A stretch of DNA of 64,000 nt, taken from contig OZ242017.1 of assembly GCA_965204835.1 (NCBI GenBank), forward strand, positions 2,294,001-2,358,000. The letters run 5' to 3'. A program made the position numbers and the translations under genes. Below are positions 14,856 through 23,106 of this stretch, piece by piece. The notes under the pieces were generated by a model. It had not been told where the DNA came from and searched no databases. It saw only the letters and a list, made by a program, of their open reading frames with translations. The DNA is from VXMT01 sp965204835 (GTDB lineage Bacteria; Chloroflexota; Dehalococcoidia; UBA2979). The stretch's first letter is position 1. Every line of letters starts with the position of its first letter.

Positions 14856-16334
14856 CTAGCCGCCCGGCTCGCGCATCGTGGGGAACAGGATCACCTCGCG
14901 GATCGAGTGCTCGCCGGTCACGAGCATGACGAGCCGCTCGATGCCGATGCCGAGGCCGCCCGCGGGCGGCATGCCGTACTCCAGCGCGCGGATGAACGCC
15001 TCGTCGGCGACCTCGACCTCCTCGTCGCCCTCGCTCGCGGCTGCCGTCTGCTCCTGCAGCCGGCGGCGCTGCTCGACGGGGTCGTTCTGCTCCGAGTACG
15101 AGTTCGCCAGCTCGTAGCCGAGTGCGAACAGCTCGAAGCGCTCGACCAGCCGGGGATCGTCGCGCTTGCGCTTGGCGAGCGGCGAGAGCTCGGCGGGGTA
15201 GTCGAAGATGAACGTCGGCTGCACCAGGTGCGGCTCCACGTATGCCGCCATCAGGCCGTCCAGCGCCGTCCCCCACGACGTGCCCTCGTCGACCGCGACG
15301 CCGCGGTCGCGCGCGAGCGTGCGCATCTGCTCCGGCTCCGGGTGCTGGAGGTAGTCGATGCCGGTGTGCTCCAGCAGCGCCTCGCGGTACGTGGTGCGCC
15401 GCCACTCGCCGCCGAGGTCCACGACCTCCTCGCCGTGTGCGACCTCGAGCGAGCCGGTGACGTCGCGCACCACGGTGCGGATCAGGTCCTCCACCATCGC
15501 GGCCACGTCGTGGTAGTCGGCGTAGGCCTCGTAGGACTCGAGGAGCGTGAACTCGGGGTTGTGGCGGTGCGAGATGCCCTCGTTGCGGAAGACGCGGCCG
15601 ATCTCGTAGACCTTGTCGAACCCGCCGATCATCAACCGCTTGAGGTGCAGCTCGAGCGCGATGCGCAGCGCGAGCTGGCGGTCGAGGGCGTTGTGGTGCG
15701 TCGCGAACGGCCGGGCGGCGGCGCCGCCCGCACGGTCCTGCAGCACCGGCGTCTCCACCTCCATGAAGCCGCGCCCGTCGAAGAACCGCCGCACCGACGC
15801 GACGACGCGCGCCCGGGTGCGCGCGATCTCGCGCGAGCGCTCGTTGGCGATCAGGTCGAGCTCGCGCTGGCGGTAGCGCGTCTCCACGTCGCTGAGGCCG
15901 TGCCACTTCTCGGGCGGCGGGCGCAGCGCCTTGGCGATGACGCGCCAGGTGCGCACCGCGACCGTGACCTCGCCGTGGCGGGTCCGGAACAGCCGCCCGC
16001 GCGCCTCGACGAAGTCACCGAGGTCGACGAGCGGCAGCAGCGCGAAGTCGTCGCCGAGGACGTTGCGACGGAGGTGCAGTTGCACCGTTCCGCTGCCGTC
16101 GCGCACGTCGACGAAGGCGGCGCGCCCCATGTCGCGGATGGCGACGACGCGCCCGGCGATGGTGAGCGCGCGCCGGGTCTCCTCGAGGCCCTCGCGCTCG
16201 TTGCGCTCGAAGAGGACGCGCGCCTTCGCGATCTCGTGGGTGCGGCGGATGGTGGCAGGGTACGGATCGCCGGCGGCGAGAAGCGCCTCGCGCTTCTCCC
16301 GGCGCTGTTCGACCAGCTCCTGCTCGCTGGGCAT
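14856..16334 (-). CDS. lysS: Lysyl-tRNA synthetase, class II
   Basis: 492 residues. An N-terminal OB-fold anticodon-binding domain (about 55-150, VVAIRDMGRAAFVDVRDGSG) precedes the class IIb catalytic core. That core has motif 2 RNEGISHRHNPEFTLLE and motif 3 GLGIGIERLVMLVTG near the C-terminus. It activates lysine with ATP and charges tRNA-Lys. ATG 16334 has GAGGT 6 nt upstream. It lies 99 nt downstream of greA, a common linkage, and the short gaps to the following genes suggest one operon. Confidence 0.97.
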   Translation of the reverse strand: MPSEQELVEQRREKREALLAAGDPYPATIRRTHEIAKARVLFERNEREGLEETRRALTIAGRVVAIRDMGRAAFVDVRDGSGTVQLHLRRNVLGDDFALLPLVDLGDFVEARGRLFRTRHGEVTVAVRTWRVIAKALRPPPEKWHGLSDVETRYRQRELDLIANERSREIARTRARVVASVRRFFDGRGFMEVETPVLQDRAGGAAARPFATHHNALDRQLALRIALELHLKRLMIGGFDKVYEIGRVFRNEGISHRHNPEFTLLESYEAYADYHDVAAMVEDLIRTVVRDVTGSLEVAHGEEVVDLGGEWRRTTYREALLEHTGIDYLQHPEPEQMRTLARDRGVAVDEGTSWGTALDGLMAAYVEPHLVQPTFIFDYPAELSPLAKRKRDDPRLVERFELFALGYELANSYSEQNDPVEQRRRLQEQTAAASEGDEEVEVADEAFIRALEYGMPPAGGLGIGIERLVMLVTGEHSIREVILFPTMREPGG

Positions 16335-16433
16335 GTGGCTACCTCGGGGCTGCGCCCGGCGGGCGGCGGGTTGTGGGGAGCGTGCGACCGGTGCCGGCGC
16401 CCGCCGTGCCCGGCGGGGGTCCGCGGACGGTCG

Positions 16434-16907
16434 CTAGCGGACCTTGAGCACGGTCATGGTGGCATCGCCACCGGGCGTGCTCACGTCCACTTTGTCATTC
16501 CGCTTCTTGCCGAGCAACGCCCGCCCCACGGGCGACTCATGGCTGATCCGCCCCTCCGAGGGGTTCGCCTCGGCGGGCCCGACGAGCTGGAACTCCTGCT
16601 CGGCTCCGCTCGGCATCTTCACCGTCACCGACGAGCCGATCCGCACCTCGCGCGAGCGGTGCGCGGCTTCCTCGTCGATCACCTCGGCGCGCTCGAGCAT
16701 GGCCTCGATCTCGAGGATGCGGCCCTCGAGGAACGCCTGGCGGTTCTTGGCGTCCTCGTACTGGCCGTCGATCTGCGCCGTGCCGAGCTCCTGCGCCTCG
16801 TGGATCGCCTCCGCCACCTCCGCGCGGCCGCTCGTGCGTAACTCATGCAGCTCCTGCTTGAGTCGTTCGATGCCTTCCTGTGTGAGGAGTACGTGCTCTT
16901 CCATCAT
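16434..16907 (-). CDS. greA: GreA-like transcription factor with altered catalytic tip
   Basis: 157 residues from ATG 16907 (GGGAG 5 nt upstream; ATG 16904 is an alternative). The N-terminal coiled coil and C-terminal FKBP-like domain (ISHESPVGRALLGK) are complete and full length for GreA. GreA stimulates RNA cleavage in backtracked polymerase using two acidic residues at the coiled-coil tip (normally G-D-L-S-E-N). Here the aligned tip reads GTAQIDGQY, so the Asp and Glu are Thr43 and Ile46, followed by Asp47. The alignment needs no gaps. It may therefore bind polymerase without cleavage activity, as Gfh1-type factors do. A second Gre protein at 37315 keeps the acids. Confidence 0.88.
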   Translation of the reverse strand: MMEEHVLLTQEGIERLKQELHELRTSGRAEVAEAIHEAQELGTAQIDGQYEDAKNRQAFLEGRILEIEAMLERAEVIDEEAAHRSREVRIGSSVTVKMPSGAEQEFQLVGPAEANPSEGRISHESPVGRALLGKKRNDKVDVSTPGGDATMTVLKVR

Positions 16908-17043
16908 CGAGACTCCCGCAACACTCCCGCTCTCCCGTTGCAACATGACCGCCGGCCGCGTCGGCAGCCGGCGGGAGGGGCCGAGGCCAGTCGGGGCGAT
17001 GGCCCCCGCCGACACGGACCGCGCACGTCTAGAACTTATGTCT

Positions 17044-17072
17044 ATGTTAACGCTCGCCCCTGCCCCGTGCAA
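17044..17072 (-). promoter_or_regulatory. Candidate promoter of the greA-lysS operon
   Basis: On the minus strand, TTGCAC (17072-17067), 17-bp spacer and TAACAT (17049-17044). It would give a 5' untranslated leader of about 130 nt before greA. Match quality is moderate; it is the best pair found in the 215-bp gap. Confidence 0.45.
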
Positions 17073-17122
17073 CGGGAGGGCCGCACGCCCCTGCGTTCGC
17101 TGGACCACTGGCCTGCGAGAGC

Positions 17123-18355
17123 GTGTTAGCACATAATAGGTTCTCGTCCGGCGGGGTACCGGGACGTCAGGGGCCCGGGCCGGGGGCACACGCAACCATC
17201 GTCTCGCCGAATCCCTCTCCTGTGCAGGGCCGGAGTTCCGGCGCGGTACTCGTCGCGCTGGTGATCGCCGTGACCGCGGGCGCGGTCGGCGGCGTCGCCG
17301 GCGGCGTCGCCGTGCTCGTGCTCGACGAGGGCGCCCCGCAGCCGCCGGAGACCGCGACCACGCCGGTCGCCACCGAGACCCCGCCACCGACGCCCGCCCC
17401 CACCTCGGACCTCGATGCCGCCATCCACCGCGCACTGCAGGCGGTGGTGACCGTCGTGGCCGACTCGGCCGCCAGCCGCGACGCAACCGGCCAGATGTCG
17501 CGGCAGCGCAGCCTCGGCTCGGGCGTCGTGGTCGACGCCGCCGGCTACGTGATCACGAACTTCCACGTCGTCGCCGGCGCCTCCGAGCTCAGCGTCGTGC
17601 TCAGCACCGGCGAGGAGCGGCCCGCGCGGCTCGTCTCGCACGACGCCCCCTACAGCGACTTCGCCGTGCTCGCGATCCCGAGCCAGGGCCTGCGCACGCT
17701 GCCCCTCGGCGACTCGGCCGCGCTCCGCCTCGGGCAGCCCGTGATCGCCGTCGCCGGCGCGGGGTTCACGACGGGCAACTCCGTCAAGGTCGGCGTCGTC
17801 TCCGGCGTCGCCCAGTCGTGGGTGCGCAACGGCGTCGTGCTCGAGGACCTGGTGCAGACCGACGCCGCGGTGAACCTCGGCGACTCCGGGGGCGCGCTGA
17901 TCAACGCCTCCGGCGAACTCGTCGGGCTGCTGACGACGGCCGTGCGCGAGACGCCGACGGGCATGTCCGTCGAGGGGGTGGCGTTCTCCCAGTCCTCGAA
18001 CAGCCTGCGGCCGATCATCCAGAACATCATCACGCTGGGGGTACACCCACGTCCGCGGCTCGGCATCGAGTACCCGTTCGTCCAGCACATCGAGATGACC
18101 CCGGAGCTGGCCGAGGCCGAGGGCCTGCCGCGCCTGTCCGGCGCGCTCGTCACCAACGTCGAGGCCGGAAGCTCCGCCGAGGCCGCGGGTGTGCAGGCGG
18201 GCGACCTGATCGTCGCCGTCAACGCCATGCCCGTGGACCTCGCGAATCCGTTTGTGAACCGGTTGAAGGTGCTCGTCCCCGGACAGGTCGCCGAACTGAC
18301 CGTGCTCCGGGGCGGCCAGCAGCTCGTCATCCCCGTGACGCCAAGGCTGGAGTAA
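17123..18355 (+). CDS. HtrA/DegP-like membrane-anchored serine protease with PDZ domain
   Basis: 410 residues from GTG 17123. One N-terminal hydrophobic helix (about 40-68) anchors it, followed by a Thr/Pro linker. The trypsin-like domain has catalytic His148 (VITNFHVV), Asp179 (YSDFAVLAI) and Ser255 (NLGDSGGALIN). A single C-terminal PDZ domain follows (GALVTNVEAGSSAEAAGVQ). It would degrade or refold damaged exported proteins at the outer face. The start is uncertain: no ribosome site supports 17123, and GTG 17222, just before the anchor, is an alternative. The stop is 3 nt before the next gene. Confidence 0.9.
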   Translation: MLAHNRFSSGGVPGRQGPGPGAHATIVSPNPSPVQGRSSGAVLVALVIAVTAGAVGGVAGGVAVLVLDEGAPQPPETATTPVATETPPPTPAPTSDLDAAIHRALQAVVTVVADSAASRDATGQMSRQRSLGSGVVVDAAGYVITNFHVVAGASELSVVLSTGEERPARLVSHDAPYSDFAVLAIPSQGLRTLPLGDSAALRLGQPVIAVAGAGFTTGNSVKVGVVSGVAQSWVRNGVVLEDLVQTDAAVNLGDSGGALINASGELVGLLTTAVRETPTGMSVEGVAFSQSSNSLRPIIQNIITLGVHPRPRLGIEYPFVQHIEMTPELAEAEGLPRLSGALVTNVEAGSSAEAAGVQAGDLIVAVNAMPVDLANPFVNRLKVLVPGQVAELTVLRGGQQLVIPVTPRLE

Positions 18356-18358
18356 GCC

Positions 18359-20362
18359 ATGTCGGACCAAGACCCCCTGTCCCGCCCCGATCCCGACGCG
18401 TTCGAGTCCATCGACTCCAACGGGGACGAGTTCGGATACGACATCTACGACAGCTACGAGCAGGAGGAGGGGGACCGCGGGCTGCTGCGCGTGGTCGGCG
18501 TCATCGCCGTGATCGGCGTCATCCTCGCCGCGCTGCTCCTCCCGCCCATCTCGCTGCTCGACCGGGGTGGCGACGAGGGCGACTCGACGCCCGGCATGAG
18601 CACGACCGCCCGTGACGACCTGCCCCCGCTGCCCGCCAGCCTCGCCGCTCGCAGCGCGCTCTACGACATCACCACGACCGGCGAGTTCACCGGCTCCGCC
18701 GCGCTCACCGTGCGGCTGGACCAACAGGCCAACGAGGGCGAGCACCTCGGCTTCTACACCTACGAGAACGGCGACTGGCGGCGCCTGGCGTCGATCTCGC
18801 TGATCGACGACGGCAACGCCGCCCACGGACAGGTCGACCGTGTGCCGGCGAACATCGCCGTGCTGGCCCGCACGTCGTTTGCGCGGTCGCTCGCGCTCAT
18901 CGTGGCGCCCGGCGAGACACCCGACGGCGCCGCGCTCGCCGCCGCAGGCATCGTGAGCGTGCGCGCGGCCACCCCGGCCGGCGGGGAGAGCCTGGGCGAC
19001 GTCGACGTGCCGGGCGGCGCGCTGAGCGCGGCGAAGGGCGCCGCCGGGAGCGCGGACGTCTACCTCGGCGTCTACCTTGCCGATGCCTCCGACGCCGCCT
19101 CGATCGACGCGATCTTCGCCATGCCGGACATCGCCGAACAACACGCCGATGCGCTCATCGACGCCGCCGAGGCGGCTGGCGCCGACGGGCTGCACATCGA
19201 GTACCTCGTGCTCGACAGCGCCCGCCGGCAGGCGTTCAGCGACTTCGTCGCCACGCTCGCCGAAGCCGCCGGGGAGCGCGGGATCGGGCTCGTCGTGGCC
19301 GTCCCGACGCCCTCGGGCACCGACTTCGGCGCGTACGACTGGGATGCCCTCACCGCGGTCACCGAGCTGTGGTTGATGCCCCCGACGAGCCACAGCTTCT
19401 TCTACGAGGAGGTCGGGGTAGCGCTCACCGCGCAACGCGCGGCCGGCACGGACCTCGCGCGCGTCTCGCTCGTGATCGACCGGCGCTCGCGGGAGCGCTC
19501 GGCCGAGGGCATCAGCTTCCTCACGCTCCATGAAGCGCTCTCGCTCGCCAGCACGGTGGAGAGCCGTGCCGGCGGCAACGTCGGGCCGGGCGAGGTGGTC
19601 TCCGTCGCCGCCATCAACCTCGACCGCGATGCGGGCAACAGCGGCCTCTACTGGGACAACGAGGCGCGCGTCGTCACCTTCGCCTACGAGGCGCGAGGCG
19701 GCCCGCGCACCGTCTGGATCGAGAACCGCTACTCGGCCGCCTTCCGCCTCGACCTCGCGCGCCGCTACGGCCTCGGTGGCGTCGCGGTGGGCGCGGCGCA
19801 GGCCGACGCCGGGTTGCCCGACCTGTGGGACGTGGTCTTGAACTACGTCGGCGAAGACTCGGTGCAGCTCCTGCTGCCGTACGGGCCGTACCTCCGCCCG
19901 CAGTGGGCCGCGTCCGACGGCCAGATCGAGGGCACGGGAGGGCTGGTGGCCTGGCGTGCGCCGCAGCGCCCCGGCAGGTACGACGTGACGCTGATCGTCT
20001 CGGACGGCGTCGTGTTCGTCGGCCAGCAGATCGCGCAGCAGGTCGCCGAGCCCGAGCCCACGGCCGCGGCGCCATCGAACCCGACTCCCACGCCCGAGCC
20101 GACGCCGGAGGCCACCCCGGAGCCGACGCCCGAACCGACCGCGGAGGCAACACCCGAGCCGACCGCTGAGGCGACCCCGGAAGCCACGCCCGAGGCGACC
20201 CCGGAGCCGACTCCGGAAGCGACACCCGAACCGACCCCAGAGCCCACGCCGGAGCCAACGCCCGAGCCAACTCCGGAGCCGACCCCTGAACCCACGCCCG
20301 AGCCAACTCCGGCGCCCTCGCCGACCCCGTCCACACCGCCGGGCCCGGCAGGGAACCAGTAG
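18359..20362 (+). CDS. Membrane-anchored GH18-like protein with degenerate active site and Pro/Thr tail
   Basis: 667 residues: a cytosolic acidic start, one transmembrane helix (about 43-62), an N-terminal domain, then a TIM-barrel region resembling the family 18 glycosidases of spore/cell-wall type. Typical strands are VVAVPTPSG, VTELWLMPP and ARRYGLGGVAVGAA. The family's D-G-x-x-x-D-x-E motif reads DGLHIEYL (residues 276-283), so the catalytic Glu is Leu283 and the preceding Asp is Glu281. An Ig/PKD-like domain (about 485-565) and a long EPTP tail follow. It is probably a non-catalytic glycan-binding or surface-spacing protein. It is co-transcribed with the HtrA-like gene. Confidence 0.75.
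   Translation: MSDQDPLSRPDPDAFESIDSNGDEFGYDIYDSYEQEEGDRGLLRVVGVIAVIGVILAALLLPPISLLDRGGDEGDSTPGMSTTARDDLPPLPASLAARSALYDITTTGEFTGSAALTVRLDQQANEGEHLGFYTYENGDWRRLASISLIDDGNAAHGQVDRVPANIAVLARTSFARSLALIVAPGETPDGAALAAAGIVSVRAATPAGGESLGDVDVPGGALSAAKGAAGSADVYLGVYLADASDAASIDAIFAMPDIAEQHADALIDAAEAAGADGLHIEYLVLDSARRQAFSDFVATLAEAAGERGIGLVVAVPTPSGTDFGAYDWDALTAVTELWLMPPTSHSFFYEEVGVALTAQRAAGTDLARVSLVIDRRSRERSAEGISFLTLHEALSLASTVESRAGGNVGPGEVVSVAAINLDRDAGNSGLYWDNEARVVTFAYEARGGPRTVWIENRYSAAFRLDLARRYGLGGVAVGAAQADAGLPDLWDVVLNYVGEDSVQLLLPYGPYLRPQWAASDGQIEGTGGLVAWRAPQRPGRYDVTLIVSDGVVFVGQQIAQQVAEPEPTAAAPSNPTPTPEPTPEATPEPTPEPTAEATPEPTAEATPEATPEATPEPTPEATPEPTPEPTPEPTPEPTPEPTPEPTPEPTPAPSPTPSTPPGPAGNQ
20086..20322 (+). 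repeat. Low-complexity repeat encoding an EPTP/EATP tail
   Basis: A run of 6- and 12-bp units of the GAGCCGACCCCG type encodes about 75 residues of Glu-Pro-Thr-Pro repeats with Ala variants. Synonymous codons vary between units, so the array is maintained at protein level rather than recently expanded. It is prone to length change and likely forms an extended surface stalk. Confidence 0.85.
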
Positions 20363-20371
20363 GAGCGCCGC

Positions 20372-20950
20372 ATGCCGCTACGGGTCATCGGCGGTTCCGC
20401 GCGCGGCCTGTTGCTGCGCACGCCTCCCGGCAGCGAGACGCGGCCGACCTCCGCGCGCCTGCGCGAGTCGCTGTTCGGCATGCTCGAAGCCGCCGGGACG
20501 CCCCTCGACAGCGTCGTCGACCTGTACGCGGGGAGCGGCGCGCTCGGCATCGAGGCGCTCTCGCGCGGCGCGGAGCGATGCGTCTTCGTCGATTCGAGCC
20601 GCCAGGCGTGCCGCGTGATCCGCGAGAACCTGGACCGGACGCGCTTCGCCGACCGCGCCGAGGTGACCACCGCGCGCGTCGGCCGCTGGCGGCCCGCGGA
20701 CGGCGCGGCCTTCAGCCTCGTGCTCGCCGACCCCCCGTACGGCGACGACGGCGCGTGGACGGACATCGACCGCGCCATCTCGCGCGCACTCGACGAGGAG
20801 TCGGTCATCGCCGTCGAGCACTCCGCCCGCACCGAGCCGCCGGCGACCCTCGCCGGCCGTCCGCGCTGGCGCGAGCGGCGGCAGGGCGACGGCGCGGTCG
20901 CCCTCTACCGCCGCGACGACACCCCGGCCGCGCAGAGCAAGGAGAGCTGA
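20372..20950 (+). CDS. rsmD: 16S rRNA (guanine966-N2)-methyltransferase
   Basis: 192 residues. The N-terminal RVIGGSARGLLL and RPTSARLRESLFGML are RsmD hallmarks. The SAM-binding motif is DLYAGSGALGIEALSRGA, and the catalytic N6/N2-methylase motif is LADPPYGDD. It methylates G966 of 16S rRNA during 30S assembly. It lies 9 nt after the GH18-like gene and one base before coaD; the rsmD-coaD pairing is widely conserved in bacteria and supports the assignment. Confidence 0.95.
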   Translation: MPLRVIGGSARGLLLRTPPGSETRPTSARLRESLFGMLEAAGTPLDSVVDLYAGSGALGIEALSRGAERCVFVDSSRQACRVIRENLDRTRFADRAEVTTARVGRWRPADGAAFSLVLADPPYGDDGAWTDIDRAISRALDEESVIAVEHSARTEPPATLAGRPRWRERRQGDGAVALYRRDDTPAAQSKES

Positions 20951-20951
20951 T

Positions 20952-21428
20952 GTGACCACCGCGATGTACCCCGGCCGCTTCGACCCGGTGACCTTCGGGC
21001 ACCTCGACATCGCGCGGCGCGCCGCGCAGCTCTACGAGACCGTGGTCGTCGCGGTCGCCGAGAGCCGCTCGGCGCTCTTCAGCACCGAGGAGCGCGTCGC
21101 GCTCTTCGCCGAGGGGGTCGCCGACATCCCCAACGTGCGCGTGATCGCCAACCGCGGGCTCACCGTGGAGAGCGCGCGCGCCGAGGGCGCCGTCGTGCTC
21201 GTGAAGGGGCTGCGCGACATCAACGACTTCACCGACGAGATCGACCAGGCGTTCATGAACCGCAAGATGGCGCCCGACGTCGACACGACGTTCCTCATGA
21301 CGTCGCTCGAGCACCTCTTCATCAGCGCATCGCGCGTCCGCGAGCTCGCCGGCTTCGGGCGCGACGTCAGCGACATGACGCCACCCCACGTGGTGGCGGC
21401 GCTGCAAGAGAAGTTCCGGAACCGATAG
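20952..21428 (+). CDS. coaD: Phosphopantetheine adenylyltransferase
   Basis: 158 residues beginning MYPGRFDPVTFGHLDIARRA, the nucleotidyltransferase (T/H)xGH motif of CoaD. Conserved VKGLRDINDF and ISASRVRELA segments follow, the latter being the C-terminal ISxxxxR ATP-binding motif. It catalyses the penultimate step of coenzyme A synthesis. The GTG at 20952 lies behind AAGGAGAGC; an ATG three codons on is also possible. It directly follows rsmD. Confidence 0.96.
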   Translation: MTTAMYPGRFDPVTFGHLDIARRAAQLYETVVVAVAESRSALFSTEERVALFAEGVADIPNVRVIANRGLTVESARAEGAVVLVKGLRDINDFTDEIDQAFMNRKMAPDVDTTFLMTSLEHLFISASRVRELAGFGRDVSDMTPPHVVAALQEKFRNR

Positions 21429-21441
21429 CAGGAGGCTCCCC

Positions 21442-22335
21442 ATGGATCTGCTCTACCTCATCGACCGTCTCGAAGAGCAGGTGGCGCGCGCGCAGCGCAT
21501 GCCCCTCGGCAACCGCGCGGTCATCGACCGCCGCGATCTGCTCAACACGATCGACCAGCTCCGCGTCGCGGTCCCCGCCGAGGTCCGCGAGGCGCGCGAG
21601 ATCGTGGCGGAGATGGACGCCATCCGCCGCAACACCGAGGAGGAGGCGCGGCTCATGCTCGCGCGCGCCGAGGAGCAGGCCGCCTCGCTGGTCGGCGACC
21701 ACAAGGTCACGCTCGCCGCGCGCGAGCGCGCCGCCGAGATCGTCGCCGAGGCGGACGCGCGCGCCGAGGAGCGCGACGCGGGCGCCAACGCCGAGATGGC
21801 GGGCCGGATCGAGGAGTCGCGCGTGGTCGCCCAGCAGCAGATGGCGGCAGCCGACGAGTACGCGCGCAGGCTGCTCTCCAAGCTGGACGCCCAGCTCGGC
21901 TCGTTCCGGCGCTCCGTGCAGTCCGGCCTCGACCAGCTCACGGAGACGCCTCCCGAGGCGGTCATCACGCCGACCGTCACCGCCGACGAGATGGACGCCT
22001 TCCTCGCCGACGCGGCCGCGGCGCCGCGCTCGCTCGACGAAGCCGAGCGTCGTGCGGCCTCGGAGCCGGGAGGCGGCGGCCCGATCCACTTCGCCCGCCC
22101 CGGCGGCGCGGCCGCGGTCGCCGAGGCCGACCCGGAGCCGCTGCCGCACGACGAGGGCGTCATCGACGACTTCGCCATGCCGGCGCTCGACGACGAGCGC
22201 CCGCAGCTCGAGGCCGTCGAGCCGATCGCCGAGCAGGCAGCGGCCGAGTCGCAGCACGTCGAGCCCGAACCGGCCGAGGAGCCGGAGACGGCAACACCAC
22301 GCCTCGGGACGATCGCGCAGACGCCGGGGAACTGA
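21442..22335 (+). CDS. Coiled-coil protein, DivIVA/SepIVA-like
   Basis: 297 residues. MDLLYLIDRLEEQVARAQRMPL is followed by a long charged coiled coil (about 45-150, rich in Ala/Glu/Arg with AxxIVAEADARAEE repeats) and an acidic, Pro-rich C-terminal half of low complexity. The opening and the position after coaD resemble the DivIVA-like SepIVA proteins of Gram-positive and related lineages, which organise cell-envelope growth or division. The resemblance is one of architecture and context, not of a diagnostic motif. AGGAGG lies 9 nt before the ATG. Confidence 0.6.
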   Translation: MDLLYLIDRLEEQVARAQRMPLGNRAVIDRRDLLNTIDQLRVAVPAEVREAREIVAEMDAIRRNTEEEARLMLARAEEQAASLVGDHKVTLAARERAAEIVAEADARAEERDAGANAEMAGRIEESRVVAQQQMAAADEYARRLLSKLDAQLGSFRRSVQSGLDQLTETPPEAVITPTVTADEMDAFLADAAAAPRSLDEAERRAASEPGGGGPIHFARPGGAAAVAEADPEPLPHDEGVIDDFAMPALDDERPQLEAVEPIAEQAAAESQHVEPEPAEEPETATPRLGTIAQTPGN

Positions 22336-22363
22336 GCGGGCCTCCGCGCGGTCGTGGCGGGGG

Positions 22364-23092
22364 CTACGGCCCCCAGACGCGGTCGAGGAAGTCCAGCAGC
22401 CAGGCGCGCACGGTCTCGCGTCCGGGCTCCTCGAGCAGCTCGGTGCCGTGCGCCCGGCCGGCCATCCGCAGCACGTCGCGTTCGCCGAGGTCCGCGCGCT
22501 CGGCAAGGTCGCGGAGCGACTCGGCGCCGGACAGGTCATCGTCGGCGGCGACGAGCGTGAGGGGGGCCTGCACACCGGCGATCACCGTCGCCGCGTCCAG
22601 TTCGGCCATCGCAGCCGGGGCCGAGAGCGCCGCCACCCCGTCCACCGCCTCATCGGCAGCCACGACGATCGCGGCCGTACCGCCCATCGACGCCCCGATC
22701 AGCACGACGCGCTCGAAGCCCCGCGCTCGCGCGAACGCGAGCGCTGCGCGCGCATCGAGGTCGGCGACGCCAGGATCTTTCTCGCCGTCCGACTCGCCGT
22801 AGCCGCGGAAATCGAAGGTCAGCGCGTCGGTGCCCCGCGCCTGCAGCTCCTCGGCGAACCCGAACCAAGAAGTCTGGTCGGCGGGGTACATGTGCAGCAG
22901 GATGACGAGCCGCTCGCCCGCGGCGGCGAAGTGCCGTGCGTCCAGACGCACCCCGTCCGAGGCCTCGAGGGTCTCGACGCTCGCCGCCTCGTGGTACGCC
23001 GGGGTGGTCGCCGGCTCGTGGTCGTCGCCGGTGCATGCGATGAGCAGCAGGGCGCTGCCCACGACGGCGAGAAGGCCGAGCGCCGCTCGCAT
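22364..23092 (-). CDS. Alpha/beta-hydrolase lipoprotein
   Basis: 242 residues with a lipoprotein signal ending LLLIAC (Cys about 20). The hydrolase domain has VILLHMYPADQTSW (oxyanion hole), FDFRGYGESDG, the nucleophile elbow GASMGG and a late histidine in GRAHGTEL. An Asp in the LVAADDD loop completes the triad. The layout fits dienelactone-hydrolase-like or BAAT-like extracytoplasmic esterases. The substrate is unknown. It starts 14 nt past the leuS stop on the same strand and may share its transcript. Confidence 0.8.
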   Translation of the reverse strand: MRAALGLLAVVGSALLLIACTGDDHEPATTPAYHEAASVETLEASDGVRLDARHFAAAGERLVILLHMYPADQTSWFGFAEELQARGTDALTFDFRGYGESDGEKDPGVADLDARAALAFARARGFERVVLIGASMGGTAAIVVAADEAVDGVAALSAPAAMAELDAATVIAGVQAPLTLVAADDDLSGAESLRDLAERADLGERDVLRMAGRAHGTELLEEPGRETVRAWLLDFLDRVWGP

Positions 23093-23106
23093 GCGGGTCC
23101 GCGCGA

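Noticed and set aside
14556..16841. 761-codon open frame on the plus strand
   Set aside because: Antisense to lysS and greA; low-complexity translation without motifs.
20086..20322. Tandem repeat as a CRISPR array
   Set aside because: The unit is 6-12 bp, in frame inside a gene, and encodes Glu-Pro-Thr-Pro repeats.
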